Positions 42,001-57,400 of a stretch of DNA of 64,000 nt are shown in pieces. Made by a program: the position numbers and the translations under genes. The notes under the pieces are model-generated. The model was not told the origin of the DNA. It searched no databases and was given only the letters and a program-made list of their open reading frames with translations. The number at the start of each line of letters is the position of its first letter. Position 1 is the stretch's first letter. The DNA is from Liolophura sinensis (Eukaryota > Mollusca > Polyplacophora > Chitonida > Chitonidae): positions 872,501-936,500 of the forward strand of contig NC_088306.1 in NCBI RefSeq assembly GCF_032854445.1, written 5' to 3'.

Positions 42001-45000
42001 TATGTTCCATCCCATTCGTAAATGCATAATATAGCAATATAACTCTTCCAGACTCACAGAAGATGTCAAAGGTCATGGAATACTAGTTTGCTATCAGTGT
42101 GCTTATGGTGTGCTAGGAGAGAGTCTTCAGCCTGGTGTTGTACTGATGTACTTTTCAGAAAGTATCCTCCAATTCATAGTAAATCCCCTGTGATTTCATT
42201 AACTAACTAACTTTTCACTAACTGGCAGGCTGGCATGTAATGGATGAATTGATTGATTCTGTATTAAATGTATGATGTAAAAGTAATGCGAGATTTCATT
42301 CTGCACTAATTCATGCAGAACATATTCACAGGACAGGAATATTTAACTTATATGTCAGAGGTGGGAGGAAACTGGACAGAGTCCAGGGGAAACCCACAAC
42401 CATTTGAAGTTTGCTGGAAGACCTTCGCACATGCAGCATGGGTTAGACTTGAATTCACAGCGAGCGCGTTGGTGAGAGGCTCCTGGGTCACTGTGTTGCG
42501 CTGTTGTGCTAACCACCCCGGCCATCTAGCTGGTTAAAAATTCAACGAAATTATATGTGGTTTAATTACTGTAGTAACCCACGGCTGATTCTACCAACTG
42601 CAATGCTGCAGTCTTGACATTATACAACTGTACACGTATATACTTATAAACACTTACACTAGACTCACTCTTCTGTATGTCCAAACCTCAAATTCTCCAT
42701 CAGAATTCAGCTATCTTACACTAGATGTCATCATACACCAGGTAATAATGGTCCATTCTACCAGGGCAATGCTGAACACAACCTCACTTTTACCATCTTG
42801 GCAATGCTGAACAAAACCTCACCTTTACCATCTTGACAATGCTGAACAAAACCTCACCTTTACCATCTTGGCAATGCTGAACACAACCTCACCTTTACCA
42901 TCTTGGCAATGCTGAACAAAACCTCACCTTTACTATCTTGGCAATGCTGAACACAACCTCATCTTTACTATCTTGGCAATGCTGAACACAACCTCACCTT
43001 TACCATCTTGGCAATGCTGAACACAACCTCACCTTTACCATCTTGGCAATGCTGAACAAAACCTCACCTTTACCATCTTGACAATGCTGAACACAACCTC
43101 ACCTTTACTATCTTGGCAATGCTGAACACAACCTCACCTTTACTATCTTGGCAATGTTAAACACAACCTCACCTTTACTATCTTAACTGTACACTTTACA
43201 GAAACCCCAACATTTCCCTGTTTTCCCTCACTCTTTTGTGTGCGAACATCTCTGCCAGAATTCATTTGCCTTACAGTCAACCTACACAAGGTTTCTTGCC
43301 CTCACGTTTTTGTGTGCCAAGCCTCTCTGCCTGAATTCATTTGCCTTACAGTCAACCTACACAAGGTTTCTTGCCCTCACATTTTTGTGTGCCAAGCCTC
43401 TCTGCCAGAATTCATTTGCCTTACAGTCAACCTGCAAAAGTTTTCTTGCCCTCACGTTTTTGTTTTCCAAGCCTCTCTGCCAGAATACATCTGCCTTACA
43501 GTCAACCTACACAAGGTTTCTTACCCTCACGTTTTTGTGTACTAAGCCTCTCTGCCAGAATACATCTGCCTTACTGTCAACCTGCACAAGGTTTCTTACC
43601 CTCACGTTTTTGTGTACTAAGCCTCTCTGCCAGAATACATCTGCCTTACAGTCAACCTACACAAGCTTTCTTACCCTCACGCTTTTGTGTGCTAAACCTC
43701 TCTGCCAGAATACATCTGCCTTACAGTCAACCTGCACAAGCTTTCTTACCCTCACGCTTTTGTGTACTAAGCCTCTCTGCCAGAATACATCTGCCTTACT
43801 GTCAACCTACACAAGGTTTCTTACCCTCACGTTTTTGTTTTCCAAGCCTCTCTGCCAGAATACATCTGCCTTACAGTCAACCTACACAAGGTTTCTTACC
43901 CTCACGTTTTTGTGTACTAAGCCTCTCTGCCAGAATACATCTGCCTTACAGTCAACCTACACAAGCTTTCTTACCCTCACGCTTTTGTGTACTAAGCCTC
44001 TCTGCCAGAATACATCTGCCTTACTGTCAACCTGCACAAGGTTTCTTACCCTCACGTTTTTGTGTACTAAGCCTCTCTGCCAGAATACATCTGCCTTACA
44101 GTCAACCTACACAAGCTTTCTTACCCTCACGCTTTTGTGTACTAAACCTCTCTGCCAGAATACATCTGCCTTACAGTCAACCTACACAAGGTTTCTTACC
44201 CTCACGTTTTTGTGTACTAAGCCTCTCTGCCAGAATACATCTGCCTTACAGTCAACCTACACAAGCTTTCTTACCCTCACTCTTTTGTGTACTAAGCCTC
44301 TCTGCCAGAATACATCTGCCTTACAGTCAACCTACACAAGGTTTCTTACCCTCACGCTTTTGTTTTCTAAGCCTTTCTGCCAGAATACATCTGCCTTTCA
44401 GTCAACCTACACAAGGTTTCTTGCCCACACATTTTTCTGTGTGTCGAGCCTCTCTATCAGAATTCACCTGCCTTCACCTACAGACTATGCACCACGCACC
44501 ATTGTCCCAACTCTCTGTAGACTTAATTGCAAAGTTAAGCAAGACAGCTTCCATCAAAGCTAACGACATCCCTTGCGGCCGCTCACGTCCAAGTTAGTTA
44601 GTTGGTCAGTTCCTGCATTCAGATTGGCCAAATTAAGGAATCTGATTTTTGCTTGCGGCATCTTGCAGAAAGTTGCGAGCTGTAAACTTTCCGTCGGCAA
44701 TTTCTCTCAGCCTCTTATTCAGCCTGTCGAATCAGCGACATTACCAATTACCGAGCAACTTGAGCTGACATTTGCATGCCTGCGATCTCGCAGAAACCTG
44801 TGATTATAGGGACAACAGAAACCTGACGTGATTTGTAATGTCCTCGACTTGCCTCCGTACACTGATACACATGCACGAAAAGCTGGAAACAAACCCAGTA
44901 TTTACATAAATATCCACTGATGTATACATATACACAGATAGACTTCAAACCAAAGACTCTGGATCTGGGCATCGAAAGAGAAATCAGAATACAGCCACCA

Positions 45001-48000
45001 ACTATAAATGGACATTCCAGGTCAATAATCACGCGGTCAATTCTCAAAACAATGTACCACACAAACTACATGTACCACACAAACTACGTGTACCACACAA
45101 ACTACGTGTACCACACAACTAAGATAAGTATAAATAGTACGAAATTATACAAACAGAAGCAGTCCACAGTTTTAAATGATGTTGGAAAGATGTTAGGAAT
45201 TCTAAAATTGTTTTAATTACAACCATTAACCCAAACCAGGAGAAAAGTGTCGGTGAGCAGTTATAGATTTTTTTAAAAAGCTTCGAAGTAACAATCTGAT
45301 TAAAAGACTGAAAATGAACTGAAAATGACTCAGATTTCAACTTAACAGATATCAAACATTTTGTGGGGAATACAGTTTGTGGTAAGAAAACTGACATTCA
45401 AACACAGGAAAAAAAATTTCAATCAAAGCTAATATACATATCAAAAAGGGAGCAGGCATGAAATCTTTATCCAGGAGCAGAGAGAGCCGGAATTTTGTGG
45501 TTTTAACTTGTTTTTACAATTTAAGTCTCTCAGGAAGATATCCGCAGAAATACCTACTATTCCTACAAAAAGCCTTTCACACCACAACTCAACTCACCCA
45601 GACTTATCCAGATGATATGACTGTCAGTTGGACTGAATACCACAGAAAGGATTGTATACACAAACACTGTCCAAGAAAAGACTTCTGCCCATATTGTTAA
45701 AATTCTCTCTGACACATGACTAAAATGGAGAAAGAGCTCAAAGGAGACTTGGCTGAAAACGTGACATACTGGTATACTTCTACACATTTTCACACAGCCT
45801 TTCATTTGACACTGTTTATCTTGTCATAAATTGGTTGACATAACACACATGTTGGAATCCTTATTTCCTATCTCAGGCCTCAAGGGAAAATCCTATTTCC
45901 TTAGGGCCATCCCCATCACTAATAACAAAGTTGACTCAACACAAAAATGCTTTCCTGGCCCTTTAGCTTTGTGTCCTTAATATTTAGGGAAAAATAAAAA
46001 AAAAAACACTTTCCATAATGACTGACTTCCACTTCACAACTTGGCAACCGCGCAGTCAGTTTGCTTTGAGGTCAATTATGTGACTTCAGTAATGTGAAGT
46101 CAAATAGTGTTAACTTTCGCTGTAAAATACAAATAAAAAAACAAAATCTCATTTTTCAATAACAAACACGACCAGTTTTTGTCAGAATCAGGAGCACGTA
46201 ACTAAGATTAGTCAAGGTCTGCTGTCTGCATTCCAGTACACTAAACTTCCAAATGTCATACAATATATCCTCAAACAACGCAAAATCAAACAAACCAGTT
46301 TAGTCTGCTATACAGACAGGTGTAATTCACGCACGGGAATTGTAGGAAAACCCAGGGAAAAGCCCTGGTTGAGTTCCCCCAGACGGTGCTATGGCAACAA
46401 AGCTAATTGATGCTGTAAAGTTTTTCGTCACTCCAAAATCCAACAACAAACAAGCTGAGGATAATGGGGAGTAAATTTCTCCACCTCCACTCTTTGGAGC
46501 TGGAATGAAATCCCAGAGTAAGTTACGACCTCTTTCCCGCTCAGACCAATCTTCAATCTGGCCCAAAACCTCCCAGTAGTTTTCAAGCCGGAGCTGACAA
46601 TTTTGAGACAGGCTATTAGTGAAATAGGATCGGTAATTGATTATTATGCCTGCATAAATCACCGTGGAGGGAATGTCCCTTAAATGAGTTTTCGTGTGAT
46701 GAAAAAGCCATCAACTTCAGTTTATCTTTTTCCAAGAATCCACGGGTCATCCCAGGCCAGCGTACAAGCCTCAGAGTATTCCGTCTGCCCGAAGGTGTAA
46801 ATAACAGTGATGGCGGCCGTTATTTGCCATCGTTAGCACATCTTAGTGAAGAAAAGCCGCTAAAGTGTTCAGTAAAGGACACAGAGCTGACACCATCAGA
46901 GAGCTTCAGCTACAAAAATCAATACAACTTAACTGACACCACGCCAGACCTCTATTTTATGTCCCTCCCTTGGCAATCATTCCAAAAACCAATATTTGGG
47001 TAATGACAATTGGAAAAACAAAGTAGGTATAATGAAAGGAAAGAAGACAAAAACACACCAGACATGTGAGTACAAACGTAATCCACACACTACACAAATG
47101 CTAGAGGTCACATGTCTACACAATAGCTGGGTTTATAGCACACACTTATAACTGGAATCTATGGAGAGCAATTTCAATTTTTGTGACTTTGTCGTGAAAA
47201 CTGTTATTATCCAAGACATGAAATAATATAATTTCTGTCATAAAAAGCTTTTAAATTGGAAGAAGAAATGGCAAAGCAAATTTACAGACCATATCAGTGA
47301 GTATGCCAATGCATATAGCTCAGAAAATTGATGGGAAAATGGAAATAAATAACTGTCGGTGGGCCAGAAACAGTGCTAAAGCTCTTGATGATTTATACAC
47401 AATTTCTAACCTAAACTATCTGAAACTTCAAAATATCATCAGCCTCATCACATGTGTCCTCCCTGGGAACTCTTTAATCAGCATTCATCAATAAAACTGT
47501 TTTAGGTTTTGGTTAGAATCATGCTGTACATACTTAAGATAATACATGTGTATAAAGTATTGTCAGAGACGCAGGTTGAGACAGATTGTTTGTGTTTTCT
47601 GACATAACTCCCTGACTCATCATCGTGAACCAGTGACTGGCATTATTCAAGATTTCTGTACAAAACTGGCTACTGGCGGCAGTGGTGTAAAGCAAAAGGA
47701 GCACTGCATGTTCTGTAAGGAGTAAGATTCTGTAGGCATTATCACTTGCAATACAGAAAAAACTGGTCAATTATTTACTTGTAATAATTGCATTTAATGT
47801 TCCTTTTCAAAACAGTACACAAATGATAATGAAAATATTCATAGGGTCAGCTTTATGTTTTTATTTGCTACTCACAAAAAATTGGTCAACGCATGAAGAA
47901 GAATTTTACATGCATGTCTGTGTCCAAATTTATTTTTTAAACAACTGCATTCAGTCCATTTCTTTAGAACAGTGTAAAAATCAGCAGGAACAGCTCTGCA

Positions 48001-48396
48001 TTTGTCATTTTGAAGACAAAAATTTGTCATTGCACTGATGCAGATAAAGATAACAGAGCTTTATATGACCTGAGCTATTCTTCAACCACTGTTATTCAGT
48101 TCCCTTTCTGCTGAGCATAAAAATGAATTGGAAACTACTCACAGCAGGCACAGCTCTGAAAATTTAAATGGAAACGGAAAATCCTTTTTTTGAGGAGACC
48201 ATGAAACTGATTGTACGAATTTGACAGCAAAAGGTAGCTCTGCGTAATTTCTCTACAAAATCAAATTCACCCCTTGTATACAGCAGATATACTCACAGGT
48301 GCATGAATTAAGGATCCAGGCTAACTGAGCCCAGATCTCTGAAATCTGATTGTTCTAGGTACAGTAAAAGTGGCAGTGAGCACAAAGCCAGCCATT

Positions 48397-48427
<31 letters not shown>

Positions 48428-51400
48428 CAGCTAGGATAGTCCATGCGATACGATCACAAATCCAGGCTACAACAAGAGCACTAACACATCAAACCGTAAC
48501 CTGAACAAAGCTACAATGCTAATCACAGATAAATCCAACCAATGGGGAAGGATTACACACAGCTGATAGGTGAGCATGCCAGAAGCAACAGATGTGGTGA
48601 GAACGCAGAAGGTGATGGTAAAGGTGTCAAATATGTGTAGTAAATACCTGAGACAGCAAAACGCTGTGGATTATCCCTGAGCATCAAACGACTGAGACTG
48701 GCTCCAGGTATATATTGTTTGCTCACAGAATAATAAATCCCCGGCGATAGAGTCAACTGATGAGAATGCTGTATCACTCACAGAACTGGAGCGGAGTGCA
48801 TGTACAGGTGGCTCTCTCAAGACAGACAGTCACCAAGAGCGTCCAGCAACCGAACGCTAGCGTCTCTCCTAGCTGTTCAGGCCGACAAGCCATTGTTAGG
48901 CCAATCAATCTCGCCGCGAGCTGTCAGTTTACAGCCAGTTGATGATGAGACCACTCATGCTCTGCGACCAGGATCCTGAGATGAGGCAGTGTGTAGATGG
49001 AGGGACAACCAACAGGCAGACAAATACTCTCATGGCCACTGGGGTGTGTGGGGTTGGGGGGGGGGGGATACGGATCCAAACGGTGGCATTGTATCATCAT
49101 TTCTGGTCTCCTTATTCTTCCTTCGCTCTTCACTTTTGACACCGCTCTCCATCAATCCACACAATTTTGATTAAGTAGCCTCTGGTGTTGGCCTGGAAAT
49201 TTGCACAACTGATAGCAACAAAGCCCTAGACCTTCACCAGACTGGATCTGCACCCTTCCTAGCCTAGCTTGGACTGGGAGTTGACCAGGGTCTCATACAA
49301 GTATATTTTGAATGAAAGATGTCACTGAGATGAAAGTAAAAAACTGCTAAAAATGTGCAAATTGCCAAATTATATTTGTAATGGCAACTTGTTTTCTACT
49401 GAGAATCAAGGCACTTAAGTTTCTCATTTCCTTGAATCTCAGTGAGTATTCAATCCACCGCTCTAAAACAAGTACTGGATTTAAATGTTTTTCAAAGATA
49501 ACATTGTTGACAGACTCCAGTATATAGATACATCAAAAACTGATTCTAGCCATGGTTAAACTAAGTTCAACATGTTCGCACCATTTGCTTCTTCCAAATT
49601 TTGAAACTTATTAAAAACAGTCAAGGCTGCAAAATATGTAATTTCTGTTGTATGAGCCAAATGCCAGAGTTATGACTATGTTCTCCTTTAGTAAACACCT
49701 GGCTCAAATTCCTACAGTAATTCCCATAGGGTTGGAATACAGGACACTTGGATTGGGTTTCACAAGTCTGTATGCAAGGATACCCGAAGATCACAGTGCA
49801 CATTACTCCAGTTAATCATTGCTAAAGCTGTGAGGGTTAGCTTCACTCAATCCTGGACCATCACTCAGGACAACAAAATGGCTGCAATTTGTCTCTTACA
49901 GAAGACCTGGCATTTCACTTGTTGGGTGTACAACGATCAACAATATACGCCATCGGCCGCTGAACTAATGAGACATTATACCCCATAGATTGAGGGAGGA
50001 TGGGGGAGGATGGTGGAGTGGGGTGGAGAGGGATGTTTGGTCTCAGGGAATGAAGTAATGAACATTTGGATGAACCTAGCCTTAACCACAAACCAATCTA
50101 ATACTAAGGCTTTAGACGAGGGACATAAGGTCTGAAAACGGCTCAACGGTTTCGGGGAACCGATCCATCATCCCACTGTCTTGTTTGCTTCAATAGCTTC
50201 AATTTGTCCGTCATGTCATTTCCTTCAGCACAATTTGACTATGCTTTGTCCACAAGCAAGGGGCCATTTACAACAGAGTATGAAGATACAAGTTGGGGCA
50301 AACCCTGAGAGCAAGTGCTTGATAAGATTTCTAAGATTTAAACATTTGAAATAGCTGAAAATCAGGTGTACAAATTGAGAACAACAAGTATTTACAGCAA
50401 GAGTCATATTGTGATAAAGGACAACTTATGAAATAGCAATTGGAGTACAACTCGAATTTCAATACGGATTCAATTTATTTGACTACATACTTTCCTTACA
50501 TCCTCCTATTAACACTTGTAACTGCTGACTGAATCTCTTTGCGTGACTTAGTTTTAATACTTTCTTAACTCTTTCTTAAGTTTATTCGGTGCTGAACGTT
50601 TTAGAAACTGGTCATGTGATCACTGATGTGTAACCTCCATAACAAATGATGGCTGCTGTACATGTATATACACGGGTGTTTGACGTCGAGATATGAAGGG
50701 TTTATACGTGAGCCACCTGATAAATGTGATCTTGTCTCAAACTGATAATATTCAAGATCAAAAAGTTTTATGCTCATCGTAAAATTGTGTATGATTTCAT
50801 TATTATATGCTGTTGAATTTCTACACCACCTGGAGATTTTAGTCATTCTTTATTTCTTCATTTGGCATGTTTTGGATGAAAGGTGAACGAGAACAGTCAA
50901 AAACAGGCTATCTATTCATTTCCTATCCACATCGCAGATAACACTACAGTGTGATCATGATATGACGCTGTATAAATATCAACTGACTCGTGTCCTGGAT
51001 ACATTACATTATACTTCAACACCTAACTCTAACGGTAAATACTAAAATATCAAAGTTATCTTCTGTAATATCGTTATCATGCGAATTTCTACACAAGGTC
51101 AGTGCAATCTACAAAGTTCTGATTTCTAGCGTCTGAAATTACAAAATAAACTGTCGTTGTTAATCTACTTTATCCTGGGCAATTCCATGAGAGGTCAGCA
51201 AACCTGCTCTGAGTTCCAGAAACTGACTACCACCCTGAAATTGACCATAAACTACCAAAAATAAACTGGCTGTCATATTCCAAGTTTACTTATTCTTATC
51301 CTGGACAAAAAGTAAAGCACTGATTCTGACATTGTTTTGATAATACATGTAAATTAGTAATCTCTGTATGATACTAAAACACATATAAAAGTTGTCATGT

Positions 51401-54400
51401 GTATATACGCTCTTAGGATTTAGAAATGCTATCAATCAGAGCATTGGCATCAATATGCCTTTCTGAAAACTCAGATACAAGCCTTAGAGACTATTTTTAA
51501 AACATTTTATCTGGAATTATTTTCATGTCATAGCGTTCTTGTTGGATAAAACGGCTACTGAGTCTCAGTGCAGGGATGTCAAATCTCATCAGCAGTCAAT
51601 AAGGCAGCTGTGCATGGAGAGTTGGGAGTACAGGGTGGGCAGGGAAAGAGCTCTTGAGAATTCAAAACGTCCAATCATAAAAAGGAACTGAATAAAACAT
51701 GGGTCATCTGTTGCCTGCAAATAAGGCATCCACAGCAAATTTTCCAAATTTAAAACCATCTTGGGCGCCAGTGGTTTTTCCGTGAGACATTTAGATTGAA
51801 ATGAATACCGCACGCCCGATACAATTTTCTTGCCCTGTATGAACAATAAAATTGGATTTCTCTGCGAGTTCTAGAAAATGAGGAATAAAAAAAATAAGGT
51901 GTGTTAACATTTTGAACAAAGCACATCAAAAAGGAGAGAAAACATTCCAAAACAGTCTTCCGCGAGGCAACTGCAATTTTTCTTCCTGTTCAGCTCTAAA
52001 GACCTCAAAAATTGCTTTTCTCAAAACCCATTCAAGCAGAAGTTCTTTAATATTTCAACAAAAAAAGGTTTCATAACATGTTTTTCGCATGACCTGACTT
52101 GGCAATCTTGTAACGATTTCTTCCAAAAATGAAACAAAAAAAAAAAACGTTTTCGAGTCATTTTTTAAGAGATGATCTCAGGCTTGATGCATGCTTTTGA
52201 TGCAGTCCCAGTACAAGTGTATTATAAACGCCGGGCAAAATGCTTTTAAAACTCTAACCTCATATGTGTCCTTAAGACATTTTCAAACAACAATAAAAAA
52301 ACCCCAAGTGCAGGGTTCCAAAAACTTAAGTAATTTTCTCTGTAACAAGTACAGACTACTTCCATATCACGCCAATAAAACACACATCACCAGGAAAAAT
52401 GCATTTCTTCTCTGAAATAAAAATCTCCATGTAACATAACTGCTGAAGTTTTCCTTCATGCTTGCATGCTTTCTCTTGGTTTTGCCGTCTCATCTCTACA
52501 CTTGTTTTTGTGTAATTCAGTTCATCCCGGCAACAAGTTACCATCCAGAATGAACTTGTGACACTAGTTCAGAATTACTACATAGGGGAACTGTGGGAAT
52601 TGACCAGTATGGCTTACACTGCTTCCTCGCATAAAAACATCACAGATTTACACCAAAACCTCCATGTTTATTCTCAAATATTGTGCCATAACCTGGTTCT
52701 GTTAAAATCTAGAATTCCATCCAGGCATATAAAAGTTTTGTCAGTAGGACATTCCACATTCACACAATCTGATTCACTCTGAGTAGACATTGCATCCACT
52801 GATGACATAAGTGGCAGAAAAACTTGTTCAACTGAACATAATTATACTCTAATTCCTCAACCTTTTTGTAGATGAAAGAGCAAATTTCAGAGCATTTTAT
52901 ACACACCTATAATTTGATTTTGGAGACAAAACTACATCGGTTGGATTGGACACTTTCAGGGCTCCACAAAAAGTATAACTTTGTCAATCTACACAGAATA
53001 ATGCCTTCAGAATACGAAGGAAAATAAACACCGGACAAACGGGCGAAAAGGTTGAAGAATCACAGTGATAACGATACCATTAGGTGCAGAAAATCCATCC
53101 GTGAGTATTCTGTTATTAGCCTGCCACTGGTCTGTCTGCAGGCCGGTTACTGATTACGATTGGATAGTCTCAAAATGAGCAACCAATCATAACCACTGTA
53201 ATATCCAATGCCAAATACTTAATATTCATTTATTTATTTGATTGGTGTTTTACACCGTACTCAAGAATATTTCACTTATACGAGGGCCAGCATTATGGTG
53301 GGAGGAAACTGGGCAGAACCCGAGGAAAACCCACGACCATTTGCAGGATGCCGTCAGACCTTCCTGTGTACGGCAGGAGAGGAAACCAACATGAGCTGGA
53401 CTTGAGCCAAGACGACTGCATTGGTGAGAGGCTCCTGAGTCACTATGCTGCACTAGCTCGCTAACCAACTGAGCCACGGAGGTCCCACCAAATACTTCAT
53501 AAGTTCAATGGAACTGATAAAAAAGGTCAATGAAACTGTTTTGAAACAAAGAAAGCCTACAAGTGGTGAGCGAGTGGTGAACTGGTAGTGAGCTAGTAGT
53601 TTCTGTGTCTTCTGAAAACTATACAAAGAAAACTTTGAAACAAAACTGACCAAAAGTAGAGTACTCACCATGAAGTGCGGCTTGGAGAGGACATCTCGCA
53701 GCTCTTCACATTCCTCCAGTAAATGCTCAGGTGCATCTTCAACTGTCTGCAAAACCTACAAAATAAACCACAGGAAAACGGTATTGATCTGACTGCTGAT
53801 ACGCACAATATCTTGTATTATTTACCGGGTGGCTACATAACGTTCCTCGGCTTCCATTGTTCTCTGTATAGGTCACAGCTGTTAGAGTACAAAAAAAAAA
53901 GGTGCAAAAAAAAAATAAAAATAAATGAATAAAGTGAGAAAAGAATATAGCTGTGTGAATACATACATTATCAAATAATACCTATTAAACACTGTCAACA
54001 CATTTACACGCTTTGTTGACTTTATTGGCTACCTTAACACATACAAGTATATTATTATGGTACGCGAGTGGCATCCAAACTGGCATCCAAACAAAAATCT
54101 GGATAAAAGGCAGGGTAATATTTCAGTCTCTCACATGTCAAAATGCCTGTATAGTTTCTACATGTATAAAATGGGTACAGATAATTAGCATAAGAACACC
54201 TGGAGAATCTTTAATAACAGACCATTCACTCATGTCTGCCATTTACTGCCATGTACACAAGACTTTTTTTTCTTATGTCCTTCATAGGCCACTGGGCACT
54301 TATTCCGTCCCTGACAACAGTTTTACATAACCATTACTATGCCTACAGGTCGGGTGAACAGGGTGTAGTGTCTGTATTGAGACGGCAGACTGAGCAAAAC

Positions 54401-57400
54401 TCACCAACAGTTGTCTCCCCTTAATGTTTCATGTCCACTTCACACAAGTTGAGGAGGCAAACCGAAACAAATCTCGAACTTCCACCCAAAGGTGTGAAAT
54501 TAAGTTTGAATGTTCATTATGGGCACAAGGTTTGCTTCAGAGCCTACAGTTCAAGTAGAGTACCCCTCATGAGATTGAAAGTTCACAGCTGCAGTTGGAA
54601 AACGATGTAGAAATCTGAAAAGGTTTCTATGTTCTCCACATCATAGCCTTCAGCTTTTTACCCATAAATACACTGTACACACGCAGGCTAAGAGAAGAGT
54701 CCTTTCAGATTACCAACCAGAGTTATCTCCCTTTATTCACCTTGGACAAAAATCTGTTCTAGCAGCTGGGTAGAGCAATAGATCTACGGAGAAGAACAGA
54801 GTGGCATGACCTGATGATGAGGGTATAATCCCACTTCAGCAGTATTGTAGTCAAGTCTTAGAAACAGAGGTGAAAATGTTGATACTGTCAGACTGACTAT
54901 GCTGTTAAGAGTATTTGTCATGACAATGGGGCAAATTGTGAAAACACATTCCTTCATTAAAATTTTCTCTGGCTATTTACACGTAAATGAATCGATTTTT
55001 AGTTAGTTGCAACAGGACAACTTGCACGTATAGGTTTTTTGTTTTACAGGCAGACTGAATCTTTCTTTTTCACTGTCATCAGGGAAATAACATGTAGTGT
55101 TCCTACAGGTGTATGAAAATGAAATTCAAGGAGTTTTCCAGGAGTTTTTTGTCATTTTCAAGGCTAGTTTAAACATACCATGGTGTAAATTACAGACTAT
55201 ATTTTAAGTCTGAATTATAGATGCTTTAATTTGCATGCATGTATATAGAATAGTACACTTGCTTTTGCAAGAAATATCTGCCCTTCACCTCTGTAATGCG
55301 ACACATTCTTTGACCTGGCCTTGACTCAGTCAAAAAAACGAACGCCATATATCATTATGCAGGGCTTCCTCTGGGTCAGTATTTCACTATTTTTTCATTC
55401 AGCCAGTCACTTTAGCCACTCATCAGATTTTGTAGTAAATGCTACTTTTCTTTAGCCATACTTCCTTAGCGACCATGACTCTTGTACGTCTCCTGTAATT
55501 CGTTTTTATCTCCTTTGGTGTAGCCACTGGAATCAGTTTGGTTTCTCTAGCTATATCTGGAATTTATCAAATGTTACATTTAGAACAATTGCCTTCAAAA
55601 TATTGGACCAATGCTTGGCAGCGTGTTTTTGTTTTTTGAAAAAAAATCCATCCTTTTTTCAACCTATCTGTAGGATCTTAGTAAAATGTAATTTCCTCTA
55701 TCAGAAAAATTTGCTACGAAATTAATTTGTAAATTCAATTTATTTAAATGCAACATTATGATCAGTACATTAACACAGTCTGACAGGAAAAAAACAGACG
55801 GCGTACACATTTATGTTACAGCACATATTCTAAAACATTTAATTTACTTCGGATCCAAAAAAAAATAGTTTATTGAGTGGAAAAGTTTAAATTTTTCATG
55901 GGAGGTAGCTTTATTTATAGGTGTAACTCTACCTTGATTTATTTCCCTTTGATAATTTTTTCCTTTTTTTTAACAATTGGCGATGAAAGGAATTCCCCAA
56001 AATGCCATGATTCTCATTCGATTATTTAACAAAAATGATTACAAGCATTATTTAATGTAAGTCAACTTGCAACAATGCTGAACCCCCTTTGTTGATATCT
56101 GTCAAGTAATGGCCATACAACTGTGTTGATGTTGTTTCGCCGAGATGAGGCCAATTGAAATGAAAGTAACTGGATTATTTTCATAAGAATAATTGCGAAA
56201 ATCTGCTAAAAAACCCATAAAACTCTCATGGTAGATTTTGCATAACGTTTGTATTTTTTCTTAAGTAAATAAATTTGTCGCCAAAAAATTGTTCTAAATT
56301 TGTGAATATGGCGAGTGGGAGCGGAAGCCCTGATTATGGGAGAATTATCAGCGAGCTCCTGATATACAGACTCGGCGGTCAACAGACAATATTTAAGTTC
56401 GGGACAAACTAAGGTTTTCAAGAAATTTTCAGGAGTATTTGTCTTTTTCAAGGACTTTCAAATACTTCAAAATGAAAATGTTTCAAAGGCTGTGCGCACC
56501 CTGTTAAAATAGAAGTAAAAATCTCCTCAAATTTCTGGGAATCTGGGCTGTCTCACACTCTCACTTTACATTACTGGAAAACCCTTCAACAGAAGAAATT
56601 CCCAAAAACATGAAACTCAGGTGAAACAAAAAGGTGAACTTTTCATTTTATTTTATTCTACATTCTTGTTAGCGCAGGATCGACGATTTAAACACAAGTA
56701 AAATTGATGTCACTAACAAAGACGTGCACTGATGTAAGAACAGTAGTCCACCAATACCAATATCTCCTGCTCAGCTCTAGCCTGGGGCCTGTCTCTCAAG
56801 AAGTCTATCAAGGCTAAGCTAAGACACCTAACTCAGTTAGCCGACTAGCAATTTTGTCTAACCCATTTCACAAGGAAAATGTCTGGCTATCGGCTAAAGC
56901 TTTCTGTTTTAGATTTTGAAAGTTAGTCTAAAATCCCTAACCAGCTCTGGAGGTGGCTAGGAGACAGCAAAGTTGACTTTAAAATTGTTGTTTGTCTCAT
57001 TTTTAAAGTTTATTTATTGCTTCTACCAAAAATAGGGATACATAATCTTCCTACAGCACACAAATGTGCTTTTAAAGCATACAAACCACCGTAAAGCATA
57101 TGCTGTTGTTTCCCTTCGATCATCTGCTAAGAGTTATTACCCTTTGTTAACAAACTGTGTCAAAAAGGAAATTGCAAGACAAAATATCACCTCTTTCTGT
57201 TATTTAGACACAGTAATTTAATATATTTATATCTTGGATATAATTTTAACAATAATCATCATTGATTCAATCAGTCAGACTGACGAAGAGCGGCCAGCTA
57301 TGGTAAACCCTCTAAACTCTACATAGTTTTACTTTTGTGAAACAGCCTAGTCAAATTTTTGCGTTGCCTACTTAGGGTAGTCGGCTAAACGACACTTAGC

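Larger units (their letters stand above)
44471..53210. other. Large CASK intron: ~8.7 kb of mainly unique sequence
   Basis: This is the least repetitive part of the big intron. GC/CpG-richer patches occur at about 44560-44800, 46330-46860 and 48700-49000. A minus-strand open frame of 111 codons (46327-46662) has no recognisable domain. A G12 run sits at 49057-49068. No splice-supported exon was found. Confidence 0.5.

Noticed and set aside
43238-44597. 441- and 418-codon plus-strand frames
   Set aside because: This is a 75-bp tandem array; two frames are open in parallel with no recognisable domain.
46327-46662. 111-codon minus-strand frame as an exon or small gene
   Set aside because: The composition is unremarkable, no domain was recognised, and I found no splice-site pair that would fit CASK phase. 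Left as unexplained sequence.
49057-49068. G12 homopolymer as a regulatory element
   Set aside because: A single homopolymer run in simple sequence. Its length is also unreliable in sequencing.
53424-53487. tRNA gene on the minus strand (A box TGGCTCAGTTGG)
   Set aside because: No intact cloverleaf. The sequence is the head of a SINE with a target-site duplication around the whole element.
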